From positions 1-16,780 of the forward strand of contig JBJFGY010000012.1 in the NCBI GenBank assembly GCA_051893155.1: a stretch of DNA of 16,780 bases. The letters are read 5' to 3'. The position numbers and the translations under genes were made by a program. Below, in pieces: positions 1-7,132 of the stretch (within the stretch, counting starts at the first letter, position 1; the number at the start of each line of letters is the position of its first letter). The notes under the pieces were generated by a model. That model was given only the letters and a program-made list of their open reading frames with translations. It was not told the origin of the DNA and did not search any database. The stretch comes from UBA6448 sp051893155 (GTDB taxonomy: Bacteria > Bacillota_I > Bacilli_A > RF39 > UBA660).

Positions 1-49
1 GAATATTTAGAAAATAATAATTAAAATTATAGATTAATAAGAATTAACA

Positions 50-58
50 TGCTATAAT
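50..58 (+). promoter_or_regulatory. Extended -10 promoter for tRNA-Leu
   Basis: The sequence TGcTATAAT is a perfect extended -10 element ending 12 bases before the tRNA. No convincing -35 hexamer sits 17 bases upstream, which is tolerated when the TGn extension is present. Predicted transcription start is about position 65. Confidence 0.75.
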
Positions 59-70
59 ATATTTGTGTTT

Positions 71-158
71 GCTCGTATGGCGGAATTGGTAGACGCGATA
101 GACTCAAAATCTATTTTTCTTAAAGAAAGTATCGGTTCGACCCCGATTACGAGCACCA
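71..158 (+). tRNA. tRNA-Leu (anticodon CAA)
   Basis: An 88-base type II tRNA with the 3' CCA encoded. Acceptor arms GCTCGTA and TACGAGC pair fully. The anticodon stem ATAGA/TCTAT holds the loop CTCAAAA, giving anticodon CAA, which reads UUG. A long variable arm precedes the T arm, whose loop begins TTCGA, as expected for leucine tRNAs. It stands alone with its own promoter and terminator. Confidence 0.96.
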
Positions 159-173
159 AATATTTATAAAATT

Positions 174-198
174 ACTCGAATAATATATCGAGTTTTTT
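174..198 (+). terminator. Intrinsic terminator after tRNA-Leu
   Basis: Hairpin ACTCGA / TCGAGT (174-179 and 188-193) with an 8-base loop, followed by a run of T. It separates the tRNA from cca. Confidence 0.8.
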
Positions 199-232
199 AA
201 TACATAATTATCTTTTTTTAAACTTAAATATA

Positions 233-241
233 TGCTAAAAT
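233..241 (+). promoter_or_regulatory. Extended -10 promoter for cca-dnaD-nth
   Basis: TGcTAAAAT is an extended -10 element; the -35 region is only a T-run. The predicted start near 248 leaves a leader of about 9 bases that consists almost entirely of the ribosome binding site GGAGA. Confidence 0.55.
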
Positions 242-256
242 ACTTATGGAGACATA

Positions 257-1345
257 ATGGATAAAATAATTAAAAATATATTAAAAAAAATTGAAAATGA
301 GGGTTATGAAGCCTATATAGTAGGCGGTTTTGTTCGTGATAATATATTAAAAAAACAATCATATGATGTTGATATTTGTACAAATGCAAAACCAAAAGAT
401 TTATTATATATATTTAAAGTTAAACAAAGATCTAATAATTATGGTGGTGTTAATTTTAAAATCAAAAAATTTAATATTGATATAACAACATATCGTAAGG
501 AGAAAAAATATGATAAGCGTCATCCTGTTGAAATAGAATATATTAATAATCTATTCGATGATATTAAAAGAAGAGATTTTACTATAAATGCTATATGTTT
601 AGACAAAAATGATAAAATAATTGACATTTTAAATGGACAAAATGACATTAAAGAAAAGTTAATACGTTCAATTGGTAGTGCAAATGAAAAATTTAATGAA
701 GATCCACTTAGAATGCTTAGAGCTATTCGCTTTGCGACAATACTTGATTTTAACATTGAAAAAAACACCTTTGAAGCAATAAAAAATAATAGTAATCTTA
801 TTAGTACTTTAAGTGGAATAAGAATTAAAGAAGAACTTACTAAAATTCTTAGTAATTCAAATTTTTTAAGGGGGTTAAATTTATTACATGAAACTAAAAT
901 AGATAATGTAATAAAACTTTCTTATAAAGATGATATAAAATTTACAAATGATATACTTGGTATGTGGTCACAACTTAAAACATGTGATCTTGAATTTACA
1001 AAAGAAGAAAAAGAAAATATTGCAATTGTAAAAAGTATTATAAATACTAAACAAGTTAATAATCATACTTTATTTAATTATGGTTTATATTTAAATTTAG
1101 TTGCAGGTGAAGTTTTAGATATTGACAAAACTTTAATAAATAAAATGTATAAAGCACTTCCAATAAAAAGTATGAGAGATATAGATATTTCTGGAAAAGA
1201 TATTATGATTTTATTAAATATTAAACCATCTAATAAAATAAGCAATATTATAAATGATATAAAAATTAAAATTTTAAATTGTGAATTAAAAAATAAAAAA
1301 AGTGAATTAAAAAAATATATATTAAGGACATATAAAAATGAATAA
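257..1345 (+). CDS. cca: CCA tRNA nucleotidyltransferase
   Basis: Adds or repairs the 3' CCA end of tRNAs using CTP and ATP, in the cytoplasm. The N-terminal class II nucleotidyltransferase head is clear. It has the GGFVRD nucleotide-binding motif at residues 23-28, the metal-binding acids in YDVDIC (Asp37, Asp39), RRDFTINA at 105-112, and the neck helix EDPLRMLRAIRFA at 149-161. The C-terminal body and tail are lysine/asparagine-rich and diverged. At 362 residues it is a little shorter than Bacillus Cca (about 400) and has no HD domain. The ATG at 257 follows GGAGA by 5 bases. The gene is first in an operon; its last 8 bases overlap dnaD. Family assignment is secure. Whether it adds all three bases is inferred, since no second nucleotidyltransferase is in view. 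Confidence 0.95.
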   Translation: MDKIIKNILKKIENEGYEAYIVGGFVRDNILKKQSYDVDICTNAKPKDLLYIFKVKQRSNNYGGVNFKIKKFNIDITTYRKEKKYDKRHPVEIEYINNLFDDIKRRDFTINAICLDKNDKIIDILNGQNDIKEKLIRSIGSANEKFNEDPLRMLRAIRFATILDFNIEKNTFEAIKNNSNLISTLSGIRIKEELTKILSNSNFLRGLNLLHETKIDNVIKLSYKDDIKFTNDILGMWSQLKTCDLEFTKEEKENIAIVKSIINTKQVNNHTLFNYGLYLNLVAGEVLDIDKTLINKMYKALPIKSMRDIDISGKDIMILLNIKPSNKISNIINDIKIKILNCELKNKKSELKKYILRTYKNE

Positions 1346-1976
1346 AGATAATAAAAAATTTATTGTAGAAACATTATTTTTAAAAGAAGTATTAAAATAT
1401 AATTTAACATTAAAAGAATTTATTGTTTTAATGTATTTTGATAATGATTATGATTTAACTTTTGATGTAAAAAAAGTTTCTAATGCAACATGTTTAACAG
1501 AAAATGATACTTTAGAATCATTTAATAGTTTATTAAATAAAAGACTTATAAAAGTAAATTCTGTAAAAGATGATAATGGTAAATTAATTGATAAAATATC
1601 ATTAGAAAATTTTTATAATAATTTGAAAGAATCAATAAATCTTGAAAATGAAGAAAAAAAAGAAAATAGTATTTTTGCAAAATTTCAAGAAGTATTTGGA
1701 AAAAGCTTATCTGGTATGGATTTTGAAATTATTAATGCATGGATATCAAAAGGATTTAGTGAAGATTTAATTTTAGTGGCTTTAAACGAAGCAATAAAAA
1801 ATAATGCTCCATCGCTTAGATATGTTGATAAAATATTATTTGAATGGGGTAAAAAAGGTTATAAAAGTGTTGATGATATGAAAAAATATAATATGGTTGA
1901 TGAAATTTCTTATATTGAAGAAAAAAGATTTGAAACTCAAGTCTTTGATTATAATTGGTTAGATGATGACGATTAA
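1338..1976 (+). CDS. dnaD: DnaD-like replication initiation protein
   Basis: In Bacillus, DnaD is a primosome protein that acts with DnaA, DnaB and DnaI to remodel DNA and load the replicative helicase at origins and stalled forks. Residues about 1-90 look like the winged-helix oligomerisation domain. After an acidic linker (about 97-108), residues about 110-175 form the DnaD/DnaB-type helical domain. That domain ends in YVDKILFEWGKKG, which matches the family's YxxxIL..W DNA-binding motif. The protein ends in an acidic tail (WLDDDD), and 212 residues is close to the usual 230. The start overlaps the cca stop (ATGAATAA), with AAGGA upstream as ribosome binding site. The dnaD-nth pairing matches Bacillus, which supports DnaD over the related DnaB. 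Confidence 0.88.
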   Translation: MNKDNKKFIVETLFLKEVLKYNLTLKEFIVLMYFDNDYDLTFDVKKVSNATCLTENDTLESFNSLLNKRLIKVNSVKDDNGKLIDKISLENFYNNLKESINLENEEKKENSIFAKFQEVFGKSLSGMDFEIINAWISKGFSEDLILVALNEAIKNNAPSLRYVDKILFEWGKKGYKSVDDMKKYNMVDEISYIEEKRFETQVFDYNWLDDDD

Positions 1977-2571
1977 TAAATTAAAAGAAAACCTTGATTA
2001 TTATATTCCAAATCCTAAATGTGAACTAAATTATTGTAAAGATTATGAATTGGTTATTTCTGTTATGCTATCTGCACAATGTACTGATAAAAGAGTAAAT
2101 GAAGTTACAAAATATTTATATAAATATGAATTAATTGAAATAGCAAATTTAAGTATAAAGGAAATAGAAAATATTATAATGCCTTTAGGATCATATCATA
2201 GAAAAGCACTTTATATTCATCAAATTGCTAATATTTTAATAGCAAAATATAATAGTATTGTACCAAATGATAGAAAAAGTTTAGAAAGTATGCCTGGTAT
2301 AGGTAGAAAATGTAGCAATGTAATACTTTCAGAACTATTTAATGAGCCAACTTTTGCTGTTGATACTCACGTTGAAAGAGTAACTAAGAGATTAGGGTTA
2401 GTTAATGAAACTGATACTCCATTAATTATAGAAAAAAAATTATCTAAATTATTTAATAAAAATGATTATAATAAAATTAATCATCAAATTTTACTTTTTG
2501 GAAGGTATTATTGTAAAACTAAAAATCCATTATGTAGAAATTGTAAAATGGATTGTAAATACAAAAAATAA
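1963..2571 (+). CDS. nth: Endonuclease III (DNA glycosylase/AP lyase)
   Basis: Base-excision repair enzyme that removes oxidised pyrimidines and cleaves the abasic site. The helix-hairpin-helix reads MPGIGRKCSNV (residues 110-120) and includes catalytic Lys116. The catalytic Asp is Asp134 in FAVDTH. A C-terminal iron-sulfur cluster loop has Cys184, Cys191, Cys194 and Cys198, spaced C-X6-C-X2-C-X3-C. The usual last gap is X5, so two residues are missing between the third and fourth cysteines. Length 202 is near normal (about 210). The start overlaps the last 14 bases of dnaD and could be either of two adjacent ATGs; no strong ribosome binding site is visible, so translation is probably coupled to dnaD. 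Last gene of the operon. Confidence 0.95.
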   Translation: MMTINKLKENLDYYIPNPKCELNYCKDYELVISVMLSAQCTDKRVNEVTKYLYKYELIEIANLSIKEIENIIMPLGSYHRKALYIHQIANILIAKYNSIVPNDRKSLESMPGIGRKCSNVILSELFNEPTFAVDTHVERVTKRLGLVNETDTPLIIEKKLSKLFNKNDYNKINHQILLFGRYYCKTKNPLCRNCKMDCKYKK

Positions 2572-2597
2572 GGAAAAAATTAATTTTCCTTATTTTT
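2564..2597. terminator. Bidirectional terminator between nth and the PBP gene
   Basis: A perfect 14-bp hairpin with arms AAAAATAAGGAAAA and TTTTCCTTATTTTT and loop AATTAA. It is A-rich on one side and T-rich on the other, so it can end transcription in both directions. It includes the whole nth stop codon and part of the PBP stop codon. Confidence 0.85.
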
Positions 2598-5157
2598 AAT
2601 CTAAACCAGTATCTTTATCAACTATAGTATTATTATTATCATCTTTTATAATATCAGGTATATTACTGTCAGTATTTGTTTTTACATTTATAATTAAACT
2701 ATCAGATTGATTATTTTTAAAAATAGAATATGATGATTTTATAATAAATTTATATGTTCTACCAGCTTCTAAAGTTTGCCTATAAGTAGTTCCTTCAGTC
2801 CAAGTTAGATCTTTTAACGAACCATCTTCATTTTCTAAATAAACTTCATAACCAATTTTTCCAATATTACTATTATTATAAGAAATTCTTTCTTCATAAT
2901 ATTTTGTAGCAAATTGACCATAATTTTCGTTAAAATAATTTTGTAGATATGTCGTGTCAATAGCTTTAGGCGTATCTATTTTATCCCATGAAAGAGTTAC
3001 TTCTGTTCCATTATATTGGGCTTTTCCATTAGTTGGCGATTCAAGTTTTTCATATCTATTTGATACTTCAGTTGGTTCAGTTCCAGATTTAAATAATTCT
3101 GTCATTCTCATATCTTCTGGAGTACTTTCAGATGGTAACATTAGAGGAACAGTGCCTTTTTCAACTTCAACTGATACAACACCACTTGGTTTTTTAAATG
3201 TTTTATTAGTACTATAAATATTTTTAGAAAGACTTTCCATAATTCTACTTCTTGCATTCCAACCTTGATTTGTATTCATATAGTGATCTTTAGAATGCTC
3301 ATCATATCCATACCAAAGAGCTATTACATATTCAGGATTATAAGTTATATTCCATGAATCAGGTATTAAATCTGCAGGTAAATTTTGAGCTTTTTTAATT
3401 GAATCTTCAAGATTTGTAGTACCTGTTTTTCCAGCAACTTCAGTACCACTTATTTTAATGTTACCACTCCATGTATCACGAACTGTATCTATTAACATAC
3501 TTGTAATCATATAAGCAGTTTCTTCGCTTAATACTTTTTCTTTTGTATATTTATTTTCATATGTTGTTCCATCTTCATAAATAACTTTTGTAAATGAATA
3601 AGGCTTTATATAATAGCCATTTCTACCAAATACAGCATAGGCAGCACTCATTTCTAGTGGATTTGTTCCATTGAATCCACCAATTGATGCAGATTCATAT
3701 AAAGTTGATCCATAATCAATTCCAACACTATGAACAAAATCTGAAATTTTAGTAATATCTTTTGCCGCAACTTTTTGAAATGCTTGTACAGCAGGTATAT
3801 TTCTTGAACCAATAAGAGCATCTCTCATTGTAATTAAACCTTTAAATTTATTATCTGCATTACCTAGTGATTGACCTGTTGAATAAGTATAAGGTTCATC
3901 AAAGAAATAATCTCCAGTAGAACCATTTAAATATTCAATATAAGGTGCATAATCAAATAATGGCTTTGCTGTTGAACCAGGCTGTCTATTTAAATCAGTT
4001 GCTCGATTCAAACCTTTTGCTTTATAATTTCTTCCTCCAGATAGGGCAACAATTGAACCATCTTCAATTGAAGTTATTGCAGTACCTTCTTGATCATAAT
4101 CATTATAAAATTTAAATAACTCTCCATTTTCAAGTTTTACTAAAACATCTTGAATATTTAAATCAAATGTTGTATATATTTTCATTGGTTCAATGCTTGG
4201 ATTTTTACCAGTTTTTTCATAAACATCGTTAACTACATAGTCAATTAAAACCTGATAATTACCACTATCAATTTCTTTTTCTTGATCGGTTACCATACTT
4301 TCAATTGGTATTTTTAAAACTGCATCTTTTTCTTCTTCACTAATATAACCATGATTTACCATAAGCTGTAAAACAATTTTTTGTCTATTTCTACATCCAA
4401 CTGGATTTTTAAATGGGTTATAAAGTCTTGGATTTTGATACATTCCAACAAGAAGTGTTGCTTCAGCTAAATTAAGATCTCTAACTGACTTACCAAAAAA
4501 GTATTGACTTGCTTGTTCTATACCATAAATACCACTTGTATTAATATCACTACTGCTTGCATACCATAAAGAGTTACTATAAAATTCTAATATTTCTTCT
4601 TTAGTATAACAATTTTCTATTTTAAAAATAGCCATATATATATCAGTAAATTTTCTAATTATTCCTTTGATACCACTACTTTCACTATTTGTATATGTTT
4701 TTTTTACAAGTTGCATTGTAATAGTTGAAGCACCACCAGCATTCTGTCCTAAAAGTTGCCCAAATGATGCTTTAATAAATCTTGCTATATCAAGACCATT
4801 ATGTTGAAAAAATCTTGAGTCTTCTGTAGCAATTAAAGCATCAACATATACTTGGGGTAAATCTTTATATTCAATTAATTGTCTATTTTCTTGCCCAACT
4901 CTAGCAAATTCAACACCATTTTTATCATATAATACGGTTGCCTCTTTTTTATATAATAAATCTTTATCAAAGTTTGGTGCACTAATTATAATATAGAGTA
5001 CAAAAATTAACACGGCACTTGCAAAAAAAATCAATATTCCAAAAATAATTGACCAAATAAATTCTTTTTTGCCTTTAGTTTTAATTTGGTTATCAATTTT
5101 ATTTTTTACATTTTTATTAAAATTTTTAATTTTTTTATTAATCTTTAACTTCTTCAT
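2596..5157 (-). CDS. Class A penicillin-binding protein (PBP1-type)
   Basis: Bifunctional peptidoglycan synthase that polymerises lipid II and cross-links the strands on the outer face of the membrane. A short basic cytoplasmic tail is followed by one membrane segment (about residues 35-59). The GT51 glycosyltransferase shows ATEDSRFFQHNG (catalytic Glu112), GGASTITMQL (141-150) and the EILEFYSN motif near 188. The transpeptidase carries all three active-site motifs: STAK with Ser395, SRN at 451-453 and KTG at 577-579. A C-terminal extension of about 200 residues contains a fibronectin-type-III-like stretch (about 685-825) and an acidic Asp/Asn-rich end. At 853 residues it is typical of PBP1a (ponA). 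The ATG is preceded by AAAGGAGA, and its first 20 bases overlap recU, as in Bacillus. Beta-lactams would be expected to acylate Ser395. Confidence 0.95.
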   Translation of the reverse strand: MKKLKINKKIKNFNKNVKNKIDNQIKTKGKKEFIWSIIFGILIFFASAVLIFVLYIIISAPNFDKDLLYKKEATVLYDKNGVEFARVGQENRQLIEYKDLPQVYVDALIATEDSRFFQHNGLDIARFIKASFGQLLGQNAGGASTITMQLVKKTYTNSESSGIKGIIRKFTDIYMAIFKIENCYTKEEILEFYSNSLWYASSSDINTSGIYGIEQASQYFFGKSVRDLNLAEATLLVGMYQNPRLYNPFKNPVGCRNRQKIVLQLMVNHGYISEEEKDAVLKIPIESMVTDQEKEIDSGNYQVLIDYVVNDVYEKTGKNPSIEPMKIYTTFDLNIQDVLVKLENGELFKFYNDYDQEGTAITSIEDGSIVALSGGRNYKAKGLNRATDLNRQPGSTAKPLFDYAPYIEYLNGSTGDYFFDEPYTYSTGQSLGNADNKFKGLITMRDALIGSRNIPAVQAFQKVAAKDITKISDFVHSVGIDYGSTLYESASIGGFNGTNPLEMSAAYAVFGRNGYYIKPYSFTKVIYEDGTTYENKYTKEKVLSEETAYMITSMLIDTVRDTWSGNIKISGTEVAGKTGTTNLEDSIKKAQNLPADLIPDSWNITYNPEYVIALWYGYDEHSKDHYMNTNQGWNARSRIMESLSKNIYSTNKTFKKPSGVVSVEVEKGTVPLMLPSESTPEDMRMTELFKSGTEPTEVSNRYEKLESPTNGKAQYNGTEVTLSWDKIDTPKAIDTTYLQNYFNENYGQFATKYYEERISYNNSNIGKIGYEVYLENEDGSLKDLTWTEGTTYRQTLEAGRTYKFIIKSSYSIFKNNQSDSLIINVKTNTDSNIPDIIKDDNNNTIVDKDTGLD

Positions 5158-5704
5158 AATTCTCCTTTATTAAATTGTCAACAGCATTAATATAATCTAT
5201 TCCTTTTAAATAATTATAATTTAACTTATAGCCATTTTCTACTATAAAATTATATGGAATACTTTTTCTTTCATTACTATCAATAAATTTTATTATTTTA
5301 GTAGCGGAAAGTAAATAAAACTCGTTATTTATACCTATTATTAAAAAACATATTCCTTTATGAGTAATTACTTTTTTCATATGTTTAATTTGATGTTTGG
5401 CAATATTTGCTAAAGGTAAAAAATTTTTATTAGTATTTTTAGCATCAAATTCTATATAATATCCTTTGTATATACCATTATAATCTAGTGTTGACTGAGT
5501 TTTATAATATGCATCAGTAATTCTATTAGAGTTATAATTATATTTTACTACTTGAATAGGTGTAGGTTTTTTATATATTACAGCAATATCATTTTCTAAA
5601 TAAAAATCATTAATTTGGTTTATTAAATTTTCTAAATCCATACCTCGATTTGCATAACTTATAGTCTTTTTATAAGTCTTATTAATTTTGTTTGGATAGT
5701 TCAT
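5138..5704 (-). CDS. recU: Holliday junction resolvase RecU
   Basis: Cuts four-way junctions during recombination and chromosome segregation in Firmicutes. Recognisable motifs are NRGMDLE (19-25), KKPTPIQVV (45-53), STLDYNGIYKG (71-81) and the nuclease core YIEFDAKNT (83-91), followed by HQIKHMK. Acidic residues Asp74 and Asp87 and Lys89 fit the catalytic set. However, the core reads EFDAK where the common form is DFEAK, so the two acids appear swapped. Length 188 is close to Bacillus RecU (about 200). A GGTGA ribosome binding site lies 7 to 11 bases before the ATG. It is first in a two-gene operon and overlaps the PBP gene by 20 bases, the conserved recU-ponA order that links recombination to wall growth. 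Confidence 0.93.
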   Translation of the reverse strand: MNYPNKINKTYKKTISYANRGMDLENLINQINDFYLENDIAVIYKKPTPIQVVKYNYNSNRITDAYYKTQSTLDYNGIYKGYYIEFDAKNTNKNFLPLANIAKHQIKHMKKVITHKGICFLIIGINNEFYLLSATKIIKFIDSNERKSIPYNFIVENGYKLNYNYLKGIDYINAVDNLIKENYEEVKD

Positions 5705-5721
5705 TTATATTCACCAAAGTC

Positions 5722-5730
5722 ATTATATCA
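5722..5730 (-). promoter_or_regulatory. Extended -10 promoter for recU-PBP
   Basis: On the minus strand this reads TGaTATAAT, a perfect extended -10. The expected -35 position reads TTTATT, which is weak. Start of transcription is predicted about 10 bases before the recU ATG. Confidence 0.65.
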
Positions 5731-5817
5731 TATTTTATTACTAAAATAAATGATAGGTTTTGTCGAAAGTATTGAAAATGTAAAATAATTTATCATATTA
5801 TTAAATAGGTGATAAAA

Positions 5818-5913
5818 ATGGATATAGATTATATAATTAGTAAACTAATAGAAGAAACAAATTATGCAAAAATTTTATTAAATACTGAAAATCTTACTGA
5901 TATTGACAAATAA
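5818..5913 (+). CDS. Possible 31-residue small protein
   Basis: A short ORF starts with ATG 5 bases after AGGTGA and runs to TAA. It encodes 31 residues, mostly predicted helix, beginning MDIDYIISKLIEETNY and ending TDIDK. I do not recognise it. A possible promoter, TTGAAA (5772-5777) and TATTAT (5796-5801) with an 18-base spacer, lies just upstream. Its last codons contain the -35 hexamer of the gpsB promoter, so at least that part is constrained for another reason. The good ribosome binding site argues for translation. The tiny size and AT-rich context mean it could be chance. Confidence 0.35.
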   Translation: MDIDYIISKLIEETNYAKILLNTENLTDIDK

Positions 5914-5932
5914 GACTATTTTTTGCTATAAT
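5903..5932 (+). promoter_or_regulatory. Strong promoter for gpsB (and perhaps rnpB)
   Basis: Consensus TTGACA (5903-5908), an 18-base spacer ending in the TGc extension, then consensus TATAAT (5927-5932). Predicted start is near 5939, downstream of the TTG at 5938, which excludes that codon as the gpsB start. Confidence 0.85.
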
Positions 5933-5955
5933 TTCAATTGTTAGAAGGTGTAAAA

Positions 5956-6288
5956 ATGTATAATGAAAAGATTTATTTAACACCAGGGGAAATATTGGAA
6001 CATGATTTCAAAATTGATGCAAGAGGTTATCGTCCACAAGAGGTTGATAAATATCTTGACATGATTATTAGAGATTATACTGAATATAATAACATTATAA
6101 AAAATCTAAAGAAGCAAATTAATGATTTAACTTCTGATAACTATACATTAAAACAAGAGATTAGAGCACTTAGAGAAAAACTAGATGCTCAAAATGAAGA
6201 ATCTAACAAGGAAAAGTCAGTAACTAATATTGACTTGCTAAGAAGAATTAGCAATTTAGAAAAAATAGTTTATGGAAAAAATGAATAA
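5956..6288 (+). CDS. gpsB: Cell-division regulator GpsB
   Basis: Cytoplasmic coiled-coil protein of the DivIVA family that links penicillin-binding proteins and wall enzymes to the division machinery. The N-terminal membrane-targeting domain reads TPGEILEHDF followed by RGYRPQEVDKYLDMII, almost the Bacillus sequence. A coiled coil covers about residues 35-80. The C-terminal trimerisation motif NIDLLRRISNLEKIVYG is strongly conserved. The length is 110 residues against about 98 in Bacillus. I chose ATG 5956 because GAAGGTG sits 5 bases upstream and the predicted transcript starts after the in-frame TTG at 5938. Its position next to a class A PBP (its known binding partner) and before rnpB matches Bacillus. 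The stop codon overlaps the 5' end of RNase P RNA. Confidence 0.93.
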   Translation: MYNEKIYLTPGEILEHDFKIDARGYRPQEVDKYLDMIIRDYTEYNNIIKNLKKQINDLTSDNYTLKQEIRALREKLDAQNEESNKEKSVTNIDLLRRISNLEKIVYGKNE

Positions 6289-6632
6289 TATCTTTAGACA
6301 AACGCTGTAATATTTATTATAGAGGAAAGTCCATGCTCACTCATCCTGTGATGGATGAAAGTGTTCGCGCTTAAGAAAAAAATAACTTAAGGTAGCAATC
6401 TGCTAACGGCTCTGAAAATTTCTGAAAATGAAATGATTAAGTATAAAAGTGCCAAAGAGACGAGTCTTTTAGAAATAAAAGAAGTGGAACGTGGTAAACC
6501 CCGCGAGTGAGAAACCCAAATTTTGGTAGGGGAGCTAGTTAAAGGGAATAAAGAACTAATAACTGGATGCAATGCATAGATAAATGTTTGTCACCATTTA
6601 TGGTACAGAACATGGCTTATTAAGATATTTTT
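6287..6632 (+). ncRNA. rnpB: RNase P RNA, type B
   Basis: Catalytic RNA that removes 5' leaders from pre-tRNAs. Helix P1 is formed by AATATCTT (6287-6294) and AAGATATT (6622-6629). The 5' half of P4 reads AGAGGAAAGTCCATGCTC (6321-6338) and its 3' partner reads ACAGAACATGGCTTA (6605-6619). The conserved middle (GTGGAACG, GGTAAACCCCGCGAG, GAGAAACCCAAATTTTGG) follows the Bacillus type B layout. The first two bases of P1 belong to the gpsB stop codon. A long T-rich tract follows P1, but no separate terminator hairpin is visible. I see no convincing promoter of its own, so it may be processed from a gpsB transcript. Ends are accurate to a few bases. Confidence 0.95.
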
Positions 6633-6659
6633 TTATTTTTTATTTAAGGAGAGATTTTT

Positions 6660-7130
6660 TTGAAAGATATTGGAAACCTTTTACTTCTTACTAGAGAAGA
6701 TGCAGGAATCTCACTTGATGAAGTAAGTGCAGATTTAAGTATTGAAAAGGTTGTATTAGAAAATATCGAAGATGGTAAAACTGGGGCATTTTCAGATGTA
6801 TTTTTATTAAGAAAATATATTTCTAATTATGCAAAATATTTAGGATTAGATGCAGATAAAATAGTTGATGAATTTAATGAATATGTATTTGAAACAACCT
6901 CTAAAATACCAATCAAAGATATTGAAAAACAAATTGAAAAAAATAATAAAAACTCAAATGAAGAAAAAGTTATGTCACCATATACAAAACTTGAGAAAAA
7001 ACCTAATAATGTTTTATATGTCTTAATTTATGTATTAATTATTATTCTTGTTATTATTGCAGTTTTTTGGGCGGTAAAACAAATTACAATTAATACTCAA
7101 GTTGCTACAGATATAAGTTATAAGGAGTGA
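6660..7130 (+). CDS. rodZ: RodZ-like membrane protein with N-terminal HTH
   Basis: RodZ binds MreB and helps the elongation machinery set cell shape. Residues about 3-70 form the RodZ/YmfM-type helix-turn-helix (LLLLTREDAGISLDEVSADL, then a five-helix layout ending in YAKYLGLDADKI). A charged linker (about 80-115) leads to one membrane segment (about 118-138) and an outside tail of only about 18 residues. Typical RodZ proteins are 250-330 residues with an extracellular DUF4115 domain, which is absent here. Translation starts at TTG: AAGGAG lies 8 bases upstream and there is no competing ATG. It sits just before pgsA, as ymfM does in Bacillus, which supports the assignment over a simple transcription factor. 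Confidence 0.8.
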   Translation: MKDIGNLLLLTREDAGISLDEVSADLSIEKVVLENIEDGKTGAFSDVFLLRKYISNYAKYLGLDADKIVDEFNEYVFETTSKIPIKDIEKQIEKNNKNSNEEKVMSPYTKLEKKPNNVLYVLIYVLIIILVIIAVFWAVKQITINTQVATDISYKE

Positions 7131-7132
7131 AA

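Noticed and set aside
520..768. Minus-strand ORF of 82 residues inside cca
   Set aside because: It is antisense to conserved cca motifs (the RRDFTINA and EDPLRMLRA regions) and has no ribosome binding site.
2954..3217. Plus-strand ORF of 87 residues inside the PBP gene
   Set aside because: It is a shadow of the PBP C-terminal coding sequence, without promoter or ribosome binding site.
6387..6572. Minus-strand ORF of 61 residues
   Set aside because: It lies wholly within RNase P RNA and is the antisense of a structured RNA.
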